In this document: positions 22,376 through 32,012 of the stretch, one piece after another
Layout: each line of letters starts with the position of its first letter
How positions within the stretch are numbered: position 1 is the stretch's first letter
NCBI RefSeq assembly: GCF_014201805.1
Contig: NZ_JACHFK010000011.1
Coordinates: 118,502 to 182,501 of the forward strand
Direction: 5' to 3'
Origin: Deinococcus metalli
GTDB taxonomy: Bacteria; Deinococcota; Deinococci; Deinococcales; Deinococcaceae
DNA length: 64,000 bases
Notes under the pieces: model-generated
Told to the model about the DNA's origin: nothing
What the model saw: only the letters and a program-made list of their open reading frames with translations
The model's database searches: none
Made by a program: the position numbers and the translations under genes

Positions 22376-23206
22376 TCAGCGGGCCGGCCGGGGCAGCGAG
22401 CCTGGCCCGACCGGCGTCACGGCCGTGTAGGGCGAGAACATCCACTGGTTCGTGGGCAGCGCCCCGCTGGACAGCACGATGTCCTGCGTGGACGTGCCGC
22501 CGCTGGACGAGACGCCGCCGCTGGATTCCTTGATCGTCAGCTGGTTCCAGCCACTCGCCAGGTTCAGGTCGTAGGTCACGGTGCCCCTGACCTGCAGCCC
22601 CGCGTACGTGCTGGTACACGTCACGGTGCCCACGACGGTCAGTGGCGCGTCCACGTACACCACACTGCCGATCTGGATGGACGGCGCGCCTGACGCGTCG
22701 CTGCCCAGCGCCAGCGGCGCGATGGTGCCGGCCTTGGCGGCCTTGACCTTGACCGCCAGCGTGATGCCGTGCGCGGCCGACGAACTCAGGGTCGGGGCGC
22801 CCGTGCACGCGGTGCTCGTGCCGCTGTCGGCCGGATACTGCGCGCCCACGTCGAAGTACGACCCGGTGAAGGCGTGCAGCTTCGCGCCGTCCACGCTGGC
22901 CGGGAGGGGCAGCGTGAACTGGCCATCCGCCGCGAGGTCCGCCGTCGTGAGGGTCTCGGTCGTCGCCGTGGTCCCGCTGCCCACCGTGACCTCACCGCTC
23001 ACGCTGCCGGCCCCGCCGCTCCACGGGCCAGTCACGATGCCCGCGTCCGTCGACGCGTTTTCCACCACCACGCCCGACACGGAGGAGACGGTCACGGCCG
23101 GCTGCGACGGCTGCAACGGCGGCTGCACGGCCGGCGTCCCCCCACCCCCACACGAGGCGAGCAGGAGGGCGCAACCCAGCAGGAGCGTCAGTTTCGGCGC
23201 GGTCAT
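22376..23206 (-). CDS. Predicted lipoprotein of unknown function
   Basis: 276 aa. A lipoprotein signal is clear: LTLLLGCALLLASC followed by GGGG, with the lipidated Cys near residue 19. The mature part is Ser/Thr/Gly/Val-rich and predicted mostly beta; it carries a low-complexity SSGGVSSSGGTS segment near the C-terminus. No domain is recognised. TAGACT lies 6 nt before the ATG. It is probably displayed on the envelope. It is divergent from an ABC exporter operon. Confidence 0.7.
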   Translation of the reverse strand: MTAPKLTLLLGCALLLASCGGGGTPAVQPPLQPSQPAVTVSSVSGVVVENASTDAGIVTGPWSGGAGSVSGEVTVGSGTTATTETLTTADLAADGQFTLPLPASVDGAKLHAFTGSYFDVGAQYPADSGTSTACTGAPTLSSSAAHGITLAVKVKAAKAGTIAPLALGSDASGAPSIQIGSVVYVDAPLTVVGTVTCTSTYAGLQVRGTVTYDLNLASGWNQLTIKESSGGVSSSGGTSTQDIVLSSGALPTNQWMFSPYTAVTPVGPGSLPRPAR

Positions 23207-23370
23207 GCCCGGAGTCTAGTGAGGTGGCTGGTCGCCGCGACACCGCCGTGGGGGGAGGGCTCCCCGGAGTGTGAAGCGTTGGCATGGGACCAGCCGCGCC
23301 CGGACAAGGGTTACGTCAAGTGGCCTATCACCGGAATGAAATCCGTTCCCGACGTATTCTGGGGGCACCT

Positions 23371-24399
23371 ATGACCATTGCCTCCCCGGACGTTGCCGTC
23401 CACGTCCGCGACCTGAACAAGCAGTACACGGTGCACGAGAAGGAGCCGGGGCTGCTGGGGAGCCTGAAATCCTTTGTCAACCGCAAGTCCCGCTCGGTGG
23501 AGGCCGTCCGGGGCGTGAGTTTCGACCTGCAACCGGGCGAGGTGGTGGGCTTCCTGGGGCCGAACGGGGCGGGGAAGACCACGACCCTGAAGATGCTGTC
23601 GGGCCTGCTGCACCCGTCGGCCGGCACGGCGCGCGTGGTGGGCTTCGAGCCGCGCCGGCGCGAGGCGGCCTTCCTGAAGCGGATCACGCTGGTGATGGGC
23701 CAGAAACAGCAGCTGCTGTGGGACCTGCCGGCGCTCGACTCCTTTCTGGTCAACCAGGCGATCTACGAGATTCCCGACGACGAGTACCACGCGACCATGC
23801 GGGAGTTCACGGAGGTGCTGGACCTGGGCGGCATCCTGAAAAAGCAGGTGCGCAAACTCAGTCTGGGTGAGCGCATGAAGTGCGAGCTGGCGGCGGCGCT
23901 GCTGCACCGCCCGCAGGTGCTGTTTCTGGACGAGCCGACCATCGGCCTGGACGTGAACATGCAGGAGGCGGTGCGGGCCTTCGTGCGCGACTATAACGCG
24001 CGTTTCGGGGCAACGGTCATGCTGACCAGCCACTACATGGCAGACGTGACGGCCCTCGCGCAGCGCATTCTGGTGATCGACCGGGGCGAACTGGTGTTCG
24101 ACGGTGACCTGGGCGCGCTGGCCGAGCAGGGGAGCGGCGGGAAGACCATCCGCGTGCAGTTGCGGCAGCCCGCGTCGCCGGAGGCGCTGGCCGCCTACGG
24201 CCAGGTGGTGTCCGCCGGTGGCCTGAGCGCCGAGCTGACCGTGCCGCGCGCCGAGGTGAGCGCCCGCGCCGCGCGGCTGCTGGCCGATTTCGACGTGGCC
24301 GACCTGACGGTGGAGGACCCGCCCATCGAGGCGGTGATGGCGGAACTCTTCGGCGGCCAGCGTGCGCCGGCCGCGCCGAAAGTGGAGGTGGGGGTGTGA
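23371..24399 (+). CDS. ABC-2 type exporter, ATP-binding protein
   Basis: 342 aa. Walker A is GPNGAGKTT, the signature RKLSLGERMKCELAAAL, Walker B VLFLDEPTIGLDV, and the switch His is in TSHYMADV. The N-terminal extension before Walker A (EKEPGLLGSLKSFVNRKS) is typical of the ABC-2/DUF990 exporters. The C-terminal domain past residue 245 is also characteristic. The ATG at 23371 is 10 nt after TATTCT. It overlaps permease 1 by GTGA. Substrate unknown. Confidence 0.92.
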   Translation: MTIASPDVAVHVRDLNKQYTVHEKEPGLLGSLKSFVNRKSRSVEAVRGVSFDLQPGEVVGFLGPNGAGKTTTLKMLSGLLHPSAGTARVVGFEPRRREAAFLKRITLVMGQKQQLLWDLPALDSFLVNQAIYEIPDDEYHATMREFTEVLDLGGILKKQVRKLSLGERMKCELAAALLHRPQVLFLDEPTIGLDVNMQEAVRAFVRDYNARFGATVMLTSHYMADVTALAQRILVIDRGELVFDGDLGALAEQGSGGKTIRVQLRQPASPEALAAYGQVVSAGGLSAELTVPRAEVSARAARLLADFDVADLTVEDPPIEAVMAELFGGQRAPAAPKVEVGV

Positions 24400-25211
24400 C
24401 CACCCGCCTGCAAGCCACCGGCCGCAAGGTGCGCGTGCTGTTCTCCACGCAGTTCGCGCTGATGACCGAGTACCGCGCCGAGGTGGTGATCTGGATGCTC
24501 TCGGGCACGCTGTCGCTGGTGATGATGCTGGTGTGGATGGCCCAGGCGGCGGCGGCGCCGGGCGGCATGGTGCGCGGGTACACCCCGGCGGATTTCGCCA
24601 CGTACTTCCTGTCCACGTGGTTCGTGTCGCAACTGCTGGTGGTGTGGGTGTCGCACGAACTGGACTACGAGATCAGGCAGGGCGTGCTGTCGCCCAAGCT
24701 GCTGCGGCCGCTCGATCCGTTCTGGCAGCACCTGCTGGGGCACGTCTCGGAGCGCTTCGTGCGGCTCATTCCCATGCTGCTGCTCGCCGCGCTGTTCACG
24801 TGGCTGTCCGGGGCGCGGTTCACGACCGCGTGGTGGGCGTACCCGGCGGTGCTGGCACTGGTCGTCCTGGGCTTCGGCGTGCGCTTCCTGTGGGAATACA
24901 CCCTCGGGCTGCTCGCGTTCTGGACGGACTCCAGCACGTCCTTCCAGGAGATCGTGTGGCTGGTGTACGCCGCGCTGGGCGGGATGTTCGCGCCGCTGGC
25001 CTTCTACCCGGAGTGGGTGCAGCGCGTCGCCGTGTGGACGCCCTTTCCGTACATGCTGGGCCTGCCGTCGCAGCTGCTGGCGGGCAAGGCCACGCTGGCG
25101 CAGGCGGGGCAGGGCGCCGCAGTGCTGCTCGGGTGGCTCGTGGTGTTCTGGGTGGTGCGGCAGGCCGTGTGGCGCGCGGGCCTGCGCCGCTACGGCGCGG
25201 TGGGCGCGTGA
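24396..25211 (+). CDS. ABC-2 family transporter permease 1
   Basis: 271 aa, about six membrane segments: 31-50, 66-84, 120-138, 147-170, 183-203 and 237-255. It has the ABC2_membrane_6 (DUF990) features, such as YRAEVVIWMLSGTLSLVMM and YEIRQGVLSPKLLRPLDPFW. It pairs with permease 2 as an asymmetric membrane unit. It starts with GTG overlapping the ATPase stop, and ends overlapping permease 2 in the same GTGA manner. Confidence 0.88.
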   Translation: MTTRLQATGRKVRVLFSTQFALMTEYRAEVVIWMLSGTLSLVMMLVWMAQAAAAPGGMVRGYTPADFATYFLSTWFVSQLLVVWVSHELDYEIRQGVLSPKLLRPLDPFWQHLLGHVSERFVRLIPMLLLAALFTWLSGARFTTAWWAYPAVLALVVLGFGVRFLWEYTLGLLAFWTDSSTSFQEIVWLVYAALGGMFAPLAFYPEWVQRVAVWTPFPYMLGLPSQLLAGKATLAQAGQGAAVLLGWLVVFWVVRQAVWRAGLRRYGAVGA

Positions 25212-25996
25212 GGCGCTACCTGCGGCTGGTGCGGATCTTCACCGGGGCGACGGTCGCGGCGCAGCTGGAGTACCGCGCGAACTTCGTGGGGGCGGTGCTG
25301 GCCAGCCTGGGGCAGGTGGGCGTGGCGCTGCTGGGCATCGGGGTGCTGTTCGGGCAGCCGGGCACCACCAGCGTGGGCGGGTGGTCGTTCCGCGAGGCGC
25401 TGCTCGTGACGGGCTTCTACATGCTCACCGAGGGCTTCATCGCCGTGTTCGTGCAGCCGAACATGAGCAGGATCGCGGAGGCGGTGCGGACCGGCGCGAT
25501 GGACTTCACGCTGCTCAAGCCCATCGACGCGCAGTTCGGCGTCAGCACCCGCCACCTGAACGTTCTGCGGGTGCCGGACATGGTGATCGGCGTGGGCCTG
25601 ATCGTGTCCGCGGCGTCGGCGCTGACCGTCACGCCCGGCAGCGCCCTGGCCGCCGCACTGCTGTACGCCTCGGCGCTGGTGATCGTGTACTGCATCTGGC
25701 TGGGCCTGAGCACCACCGCGTTCTGGTTCGTGAAGACACAGAACGTCACGGAGCTGTTCAGCGGCGTGTTCGGCGCGGCCCGCTTTCCGGCGACCGCGTT
25801 CCCGGTGCCGGTGCGCTTCCTGCTGACCTTCGTGGTGCCGGTCGCGTTCGTGACCACCGTGCCCGCGCAGGCCCTCACCGGGCAGCTGGGCGTGACCCTG
25901 GCGCTGACGTCGCCGCTGGTGGCGGCCGCGCTGCTGCTCGTCACGCGGCTGTTCTGGCGGTACGCGGTCGCCAGCTACACCAGCGCGAGCAGCTAG
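25208..25996 (+). CDS. ABC-2 family transporter permease 2
   Basis: 262 aa, about six membrane helices. LEYRANFVGAVLASLGQV and GAMDFTLLKPIDAQFGVST mirror the YRAE and LLRPLDPFW motifs of permease 1, so the two are paralogous halves. The GTG start overlaps the permease 1 stop (GTGA). Third gene of the exporter operon. The next gene follows after 1 nt. Confidence 0.88.
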   Translation: MRRYLRLVRIFTGATVAAQLEYRANFVGAVLASLGQVGVALLGIGVLFGQPGTTSVGGWSFREALLVTGFYMLTEGFIAVFVQPNMSRIAEAVRTGAMDFTLLKPIDAQFGVSTRHLNVLRVPDMVIGVGLIVSAASALTVTPGSALAAALLYASALVIVYCIWLGLSTTAFWFVKTQNVTELFSGVFGAARFPATAFPVPVRFLLTFVVPVAFVTTVPAQALTGQLGVTLALTSPLVAAALLLVTRLFWRYAVASYTSASS

Positions 25997-25997
25997 C

Positions 25998-26546
25998 GTG
26001 GAGGTCAATTGGGCCGCGCTCGGCCTGCCCTCGCCCCGCGCGCTGCGCCTGAGCCCGGACGCCCGGTCGCGGCTGGCACACCTGACGGAACTGCGCGACA
26101 TCGGCAGCCCGGCCGACGCGACCCGCGCGGCCGCCGAGTTCGCATCCGAGCCGCACTTCGCCCGTGACCTGCTCACGGCGCGGCCGTGGCTGCCCCAGGA
26201 CACTCCCCGCCGCGACGCGCTGGGCATGGTGCTGGGCAGCGAGTGGACGGGCTTCCTGGCGCTGCTGGGCGAGTACGGCCCGTGGGTCTACACCGGCACG
26301 GTGCGTGACCTGCAGGTGCTGGGCGACCACTACGGCGCGCTGGTCACGGCCGCCCGCAGCGCCCCGGAATCGGCCGTGTTCCACGCAGCGGGGCAGCGGC
26401 CCGGATCGCTCCTGACCCGGCTGGAGGCGACCGACTACCGCCGCCCGGGCGGCGGACCAGCCCCCGACCTGGCCGCGCTGGAGGCGGCGTTCTGGGCGGA
26501 GGCGCACGTTCAGGCGGCCGCCCGCCATGCCGCGCGCCGCCGCTGA
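25998..26546 (+). CDS. Uncharacterised protein in ABC exporter operon
   Basis: 182 aa starting with GTG 1 nt after the permease 2 stop, so co-transcribed. It is predicted mostly helical with no membrane segment or signal peptide, and is rich in Ala, Arg and Trp. Segments such as GMVLGSEWTGFLALLGEYG and EAAFWAEAHVQAAARHAARR show no family I recognise. It may be an accessory factor of the exporter, by position only. Confidence 0.65.
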   Translation: MEVNWAALGLPSPRALRLSPDARSRLAHLTELRDIGSPADATRAAAEFASEPHFARDLLTARPWLPQDTPRRDALGMVLGSEWTGFLALLGEYGPWVYTGTVRDLQVLGDHYGALVTAARSAPESAVFHAAGQRPGSLLTRLEATDYRRPGGGPAPDLAALEAAFWAEAHVQAAARHAARRR

Positions 26547-26623
26547 CCCGGTTCCGGTGCCTGTGGGCTTGGTGAAGTCTGCGCCCCCTGGCAGCCGCGG
26601 AACGCCCCGCCTAGAGTCGGCGC

Positions 26624-27709
26624 ATGAGTGAACCCACCCCCCTGCTGTTCCAGCCGCTGAGACTCGCGGGCGTGACCCTGCCCAACCGCGTGGTCGTGTC
26701 GCCCATGTGCATGTACTCCGCGCAGGGCGGCTACGCCAACGACTTCCACCTCGTGCACCTGGGCCAGTTCGCACTCTCCGGCGCGGGCCTGGTCTTCACC
26801 GAGGCGACCGCCGTGTCTCCCGAGGGCCGTATCAGCCCCGAGGACCTGGGCTTGTGGGACGACCAGCAGATCGCGCCGCTGGGGCGCATCACGGACTTCA
26901 TCCACGCGCAGGGCGGCCGGGTGGGCATCCAGCTCGCGCACGCCGGGCGCAAGGCCAGCACCTACGCGCCGTGGCGTGGGCGCGGCGCCGTGCCCACGGA
27001 GCGCGGCGGGTGGGAGGTGATCGGCCCGGACGGCGCGGCCTTCGATCCCACTTACCCCACGCCCGTCGCCATGACCGCCGAGGACATCGCGCGCGTGACG
27101 GCCGACTTCGTGGCCGCCACCCGCCGCGCCGAGATCGCGGGCTTCGACACGGTCGAGGTGCACGCCGCGCACGGGTACCTGCTGCACGAGTTCCTGTCGC
27201 CGCTATCGAACAGCCGTACGGACGCGTACGGCGGGAGCTTCGAGAACCGCACCCGCTTCCTGCTGGAGGTCGTGCGCGCGGTGCGGGCGGTGTGGCCCAC
27301 GCACAAGCCGCTGTTCGTCCGCGTGAGCGCCACCGACTGGGCCGACGGGGGGTGGGACGCCGACCAGACCACGCAGCTCGCGGGCCAGCTGCTGAACGAG
27401 GGTGTGGCCGTGCTCGACGTCAGTTCGGGCGGCCTGACCACCGCGCAGCAGATCACCGCCGGGCCGGGCTACCAGGTGCCCTTCGCCGCGCAGGTCAAGG
27501 CGGCGCACCCGGACCTGCACGTCATGGCCGTCGGCATGATCGACCGGCCCGAACAGGCCGAGTCGATCCTCCAGAACCGCGACGCCGACCTGATCGCCAT
27601 CGCCCGCGCGTTCCTGGGCGATCCGCACTGGACGCAGGCTGCCGCACTCGCCCTGGGCGTGAAACCCGAGGTCGCTGCCCAGTACGCCCGGAGTACCCGG
27701 TCGACGTGA
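26624..27709 (+). CDS. NADH:flavin oxidoreductase / old yellow enzyme (YqjM class)
   Basis: 361 aa, FMN TIM barrel. It begins with LFQPLRLAGVTLPNRVVVSP and holds MCMYSAQGGYANDFHLVHLG (class II thermophilic-like/YqjM pattern with Cys). The substrate-binding HAAHGYLLHEFLSP and the C-terminal FMN loop RAFLGDPHWT are intact. It reduces activated C=C bonds with NAD(P)H. The ATG is 6 nt after TAGAGT, so leaderless. Physiological substrate unknown; a stress or detoxification role is typical of the family. Confidence 0.93.
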   Translation: MSEPTPLLFQPLRLAGVTLPNRVVVSPMCMYSAQGGYANDFHLVHLGQFALSGAGLVFTEATAVSPEGRISPEDLGLWDDQQIAPLGRITDFIHAQGGRVGIQLAHAGRKASTYAPWRGRGAVPTERGGWEVIGPDGAAFDPTYPTPVAMTAEDIARVTADFVAATRRAEIAGFDTVEVHAAHGYLLHEFLSPLSNSRTDAYGGSFENRTRFLLEVVRAVRAVWPTHKPLFVRVSATDWADGGWDADQTTQLAGQLLNEGVAVLDVSSGGLTTAQQITAGPGYQVPFAAQVKAAHPDLHVMAVGMIDRPEQAESILQNRDADLIAIARAFLGDPHWTQAAALALGVKPEVAAQYARSTRST

Positions 27710-27733
27710 CCGCATGGAGCGCGGCCGGCCGCC

Positions 27734-28414
<681 letters not shown>

Positions 28415-28499
28415 GCGGCGCATGTTAGCCCGTGCGCGGGGGGCAGCCGTCCAGTCGAGGTTCGGTCCGGGTGCTCGCGGCACGGTAGGATGCGCGGTG

Positions 28500-29198
28500 A
28501 TGTCTCGGCTGGAAACCCTGAAACGCAACCCCCTGCTGCGGGACGTGCCCGACGCGGCACTGACCGAACTGGCCGGGATCGTCACGGAACGCCACCTGTC
28601 GTCGGGCGAGGTGCTGATCTCGCAGGACGACCGGGGCGAGGCGCTGCACCTGCTGACCGAGGGCGTCGTGCGGATCAGCCGCGTGAGCCTGGGCAGCCGC
28701 GAGCGCGTGATGGGCGACGTGTACGCGCCGGGCGTGCTGGGCGAGACGGCGGTGCTGTCGCTGTCCAGCGAACGCAGCGCGACCGTCACGGCCCTCACGC
28801 CGGTCACCACGCTGATGCTGTACCGCGACCATTTCGAGCAGCTGCTGCGCCGGTATCCCCGCATGCTGTGGAACCTCAGCCGCCTGCTGGCCGAACGCGT
28901 CACGTTCCTGAACGACGAGCTGATCGCCTTCGGCATGAACACCGAGGCGGCCCTGAGCCACGTGTTCACGAACCTGTACCGCCAGCGCGTGCAGGCCGGC
29001 GTGCCGCGCCCGGAGGTGCTGCCTCTGAGCACGCAGGACATCATGCTGCGCATCTCGTCCAGCCGCGAGACGGTGTCGCGCGTGATGCGCAAGCTGGAAA
29101 AGCAGAACCTGGTGCGGATGGGCGCGCACGGCGTCACGCTGCTCGATCCGGACGGCCTGGATCGCATCCCGCTGGACCTGCCGGACGCCGGCGAGTAA
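28500..29198 (+). CDS. CRP/FNR family transcription regulator
   Basis: 232 aa. The N-terminal cyclic-nucleotide-binding fold covers about residues 10-125 ([38 protein letters not shown]), then a dimer helix and a winged helix with the recognition part [20 protein letters not shown]. No FNR-type N-terminal cysteines. The ATG is 8 nt after TAGGAT, so leaderless. Divergent from the LolD-like gene. FAH hydrolase and nucleotidyltransferase genes follow on the same strand. Target genes unknown. Confidence 0.9.
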   Translation: MSRLETLKRNPLLRDVPDAALTELAGIVTERHLSSGEVLISQDDRGEALHLLTEGVVRISRVSLGSRERVMGDVYAPGVLGETAVLSLSSERSATVTALTPVTTLMLYRDHFEQLLRRYPRMLWNLSRLLAERVTFLNDELIAFGMNTEAALSHVFTNLYRQRVQAGVPRPEVLPLSTQDIMLRISSSRETVSRVMRKLEKQNLVRMGAHGVTLLDPDGLDRIPLDLPDAGE

Positions 29199-29224
29199 CG
29201 GGCCGGAGCGGTATCCTCTCGGGG

Positions 29225-29977
29225 ATGCGTACCGTCCGGATTCAGCACGCGGGGCGAGCCCAGTGGGGCCAGCTCGACGACCACACCGTCCACCTCACCA
29301 CCGGCATGACCGGCGAGCGCACTGGCCAGAGCGTGCCGCTCGACCCGGCCGCGCTGCTGGCCCCCGCCGAGCCGACCAAGATCGTGTGCGTGGGCCGCAA
29401 CTACCTCGACCACATCCGCGAACTCGGCAATGACACCGGTGACCTGCCCAAGGAGCCCGGCATCTTCCTGAAGGGTCCCAACGCGCTGGCCGAGCCCGGC
29501 GGCGCTGTGGACCGCCCCGAGTGGTCCCAGAACTTCCATTTCGAGGGCGAACTGGCCCTGGTGATCGGCACCCGCGCGTCGCAGCTGACGCCGGACACCG
29601 CCCTGGCGCACGTGGCGGGCTACACCTGCGGGCTCGACCTGACCGCCCGCGACCTGCAGAAGACCGACCTGCAGTGGTTCCGCGCCAAGGCCGCCGACCG
29701 CTTCTGCCCCCTGGGGCCGTGGCTGGAGACCGAGTTCGATCCGGCCGACGTGCGAGTGACCACCCGCGTGAACGGCGAGGTCAAGCAGGACAGCCGCACC
29801 AGCCACATGATCTTCGACGTGCCCGCGATCCTGACATACGTGACCCGGTTCGTCACGCTGGAGCCCGGCGACGTGGTGCTGACCGGCACGCCCGAGGGCG
29901 TCGGGCCGCTGCAGAGCGGGGACACCGTGGAGGTCGAGGTCGAGGGCATCGGCGTCCTGACCACGCCGATCGGCTGA
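29225..29977 (+). CDS. Fumarylacetoacetate hydrolase family protein
   Basis: 250 aa. The FAH fold is clear from [36 protein letters not shown] (metal-binding ExE), [14 protein letters not shown] and [13 protein letters not shown]. These enzymes cleave or decarboxylate/hydrate 2-oxo acids, e.g. acylpyruvate hydrolase or oxaloacetate decarboxylase activity. Exact substrate not predictable. The ATG is 7 nt after TATCCT. The next gene starts 4 nt after its stop. Confidence 0.9.
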   Translation: MRTVRIQHAGRAQWGQLDDHTVHLTTGMTGERTGQSVPLDPAALLAPAEPTKIVCVGRNYLDHIRELGNDTGDLPKEPGIFLKGPNALAEPGGAVDRPEWSQNFHFEGELALVIGTRASQLTPDTALAHVAGYTCGLDLTARDLQKTDLQWFRAKAADRFCPLGPWLETEFDPADVRVTTRVNGEVKQDSRTSHMIFDVPAILTYVTRFVTLEPGDVVLTGTPEGVGPLQSGDTVEVEVEGIGVLTTPIG

Positions 29978-29981
29978 GGCC

Positions 29982-30770
29982 GTGGACACCGGCGAGCACG
30001 CCGCCTTCACGGCGGCCCTGGGCGCGGCGCTGGCCGCGCGGACAGAGGTGCTGGGCCTGATCCTGCTGGGCAGCACGGCCGGCACGCACCATGCCCCGGA
30101 CGCGCACAGCGACCACGACTTCTTCGTGATCGTGACGCCGGACGCGGCCGACTCCTACCGCGCGTCGCCGGAGTGGCTGCCGCCGCGCGCCGCTTCCGTG
30201 GTGCACCACCACCGGGACACCACGCACGGCGCCCGCGTGATCTATGCCGACGGCCACCTGCTGGAGTACGCCGTGTTCACGCCGGACGAACTCGCCGTGA
30301 GCCGCAACCATCACGCCCGCGTGGCCTTCGACCGTGTAGGCGACCTGCCGCGGCGCCTGGCCGCGACCCTGCCGGACCGGGAACCTCCCCCGGCCCCGGA
30401 CGTCGCCGGCGTGCTCTCCGATCTGATGCTGCACCTGCTGGTCGGCGTGGGCCGGCACGCGCGCGGAGAACGGCTCGCCGCGCACCAGATGGTCCGGGTG
30501 TACGCGGTGCAGGATCACCTGACCCTGCTGCGGACGCTGGAGCCACCGGCCGCGCCCGACCTGCTGGACGTCCATAACGTGTGGCGGCGGGTCGAGCGCA
30601 CGCATCCGGCGCACGCCGAGGCGCTGGAGGCCGCCCTGGCGCTGCCGCTGCCGGCGGGCGCGGCGTGGCTCCTGAACCTCGCCGAGGCGTGGTGGTCCTC
30701 GCACGGGGCGTGGTCCCCCGATGTGGCGAGGGCCGTCCGGGCACGCATCGAGGCGGCGGGACGGCCCTGA
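29982..30770 (+). CDS. Nucleotidyltransferase-fold protein
   Basis: 262 aa. The N-terminal motif LILLGSTAGTHHAPDAHSDH followed by DFFVIV fits the polymerase-beta-like nucleotidyltransferase GS...DxD site. The C-terminal half is all helical (VLSDLMLHLLVGVGRHARGE), as in aminoglycoside- and lincosamide-type adenylyltransferases. The start is GTG 4 nt after the FAH-family stop. It could modify a small molecule or be an MNT-like enzyme; a resistance role is not demonstrated. A 10-bp hairpin overlaps its 3' end. Confidence 0.7.
   Translation: MDTGEHAAFTAALGAALAARTEVLGLILLGSTAGTHHAPDAHSDHDFFVIVTPDAADSYRASPEWLPPRAASVVHHHRDTTHGARVIYADGHLLEYAVFTPDELAVSRNHHARVAFDRVGDLPRRLAATLPDREPPPAPDVAGVLSDLMLHLLVGVGRHARGERLAAHQMVRVYAVQDHLTLLRTLEPPAAPDLLDVHNVWRRVERTHPAHAEALEAALALPLPAGAAWLLNLAEAWWSSHGAWSPDVARAVRARIEAAGRP
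30730..30769 (+). terminator. Hairpin within the 3' end of the nucleotidyltransferase gene
   Basis: AGGGCCGTCC (30730-30739) and GGACGGCCCT (30760-30769) form a perfect 10-bp stem closing just before the TGA. It may stop transcription toward the convergent acyl-CoA dehydrogenase gene ten bases away. Confidence 0.4.
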
Positions 30771-30779
30771 GCGGCCGGC

Positions 30780-31916
30780 CTATTTCAGCAGGGCGCGACC
30801 GATCACCACACGCTGGATCTCGTTGGTGCCCTCATAGATCATGTTCAGCTTGGCGTCGCGCAGCAGCTTCTCGACCGGGTACTCGCCCACGTAGCCGTAG
30901 CCGCCGTGCACCTGGATCGCCTCGTTCGCGGCTGCCACGGCCACCTCCGAGCAGTACGCCTTGGCGATCGCGCTCTCGTAGCCGTGCGGCTGATCCTGGT
31001 CCACCAGCCACGCGGCCTTCTGGTACATCAGGCGGCCGGTCTCCAGGCCCATGGCCATCTCGGCCAGCTTGAACTGGATGGCCTGGAAGTCCGCGATGGG
31101 TTTCCCGAAGGCTTCGCGTGCCCGCGCGTACTTCACGCTCTCGTCCAGCGCCCGCCGCGTGATGCCCACCGATCCCGCCGCCACCGGAATACGGGTCTTG
31201 TCGAGGGTCTTCATGGCGATCTTGAAGCCGTCTCCCAGGCCGCCGAGCTGGTTCTCCCTGGGCACCCGGACGTTCTCGAACACGAGTTCGCTGGTCAGGC
31301 TGGCGCGCTGGCCCATCTTGTGCTTGATCTTGTTGTAGGACAAGCCCGGCGCGTCCTTGGGCACGACCAGCGCAACGGTGGCCCGGTGGCCGCCCTGCCG
31401 GTCCGTGGTGGCGAACACGACCGTGAGTTCCGCCACGCCGCCGTTGCTGATCCACATCTTCGTGCCGTTGATGACCCACTCGTCGCCGTCGAGCACGGCG
31501 GTGGTGTGCATCGCGGCGGCGTCCGAGCCGTTGTTCGGTTCGCTCAGCGCGAAGGCCGCGAGGCTGGGCTTCTCGGTCAGCGGCGTCAGGAAGCGCCGCT
31601 GCTGCTCCTCGGTCGCGCCGACCAGCAGCGGCGTGATGCCCAGCTCCGAGGCCATCAGGATCGTGAAGATGCCCATGCACCCGTACGCCAGTTCCTCACC
31701 GATCAGGCACTCGTCCAGCATGCCTAGGCCCAGGCCGCCCGCGTGTTCCGGGATGCCGACGTTCAGCAGGCCGACCTCGAAGGCCTTCTCGACGACGTGC
31801 CACGGCAGTTCCTCTCTCTGGTCGTACTCGCTGGCGACCGGGATGATCTCCTTGCGGGTGAAGTCGCGGGCCAGCTGTTGCAGCTGGCGTTGCTCGTCGG
31901 ACAGGCTGAACTCCAT
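30780..31916 (-). CDS. Acyl-CoA dehydrogenase
   Basis: 378 aa. MEFSLSDEQRQLQQLARDF starts the family; FALSEPNNGSDAAAMHT and WISNGGVAELTVVFA are the FAD-binding signatures, and the catalytic Glu is in IYEGTNEIQRVVIGR. It introduces the first double bond in beta-oxidation, passing electrons to ETF. The ATG has a perfect AAGGAG 8 nt upstream. Its promoter shares TTATACTCGGTTCAA with fadD, so both are probably controlled together. Chain-length preference not predictable. Confidence 0.95.
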   Translation of the reverse strand: MEFSLSDEQRQLQQLARDFTRKEIIPVASEYDQREELPWHVVEKAFEVGLLNVGIPEHAGGLGLGMLDECLIGEELAYGCMGIFTILMASELGITPLLVGATEEQQRRFLTPLTEKPSLAAFALSEPNNGSDAAAMHTTAVLDGDEWVINGTKMWISNGGVAELTVVFATTDRQGGHRATVALVVPKDAPGLSYNKIKHKMGQRASLTSELVFENVRVPRENQLGGLGDGFKIAMKTLDKTRIPVAAGSVGITRRALDESVKYARAREAFGKPIADFQAIQFKLAEMAMGLETGRLMYQKAAWLVDQDQPHGYESAIAKAYCSEVAVAAANEAIQVHGGYGYVGEYPVEKLLRDAKLNMIYEGTNEIQRVVIGRALLK

Positions 31917-31962
31917 GGGCACGCTCCTTGGGGGCACGGGTCGGGCGACCGCACACGCTGTT

Positions 31963-31977
31963 TTGAACCGAGTATAA
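31963..31977 (-). promoter_or_regulatory. Acyl-CoA dehydrogenase promoter/operator shared with fadD
   Basis: Minus strand TTATACTCGGTTCAA, 14 of 15 bases identical to the element before fadD (13064-13050). TATACT is a likely -10 about 55 nt before the ATG. The inverted GGTTC partner seen at fadD is not present here. Confidence 0.55.
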
Positions 31978-32012
31978 ACCCAGGCCCGGCCCACACCCCG
32001 CCACGCGCCGCG

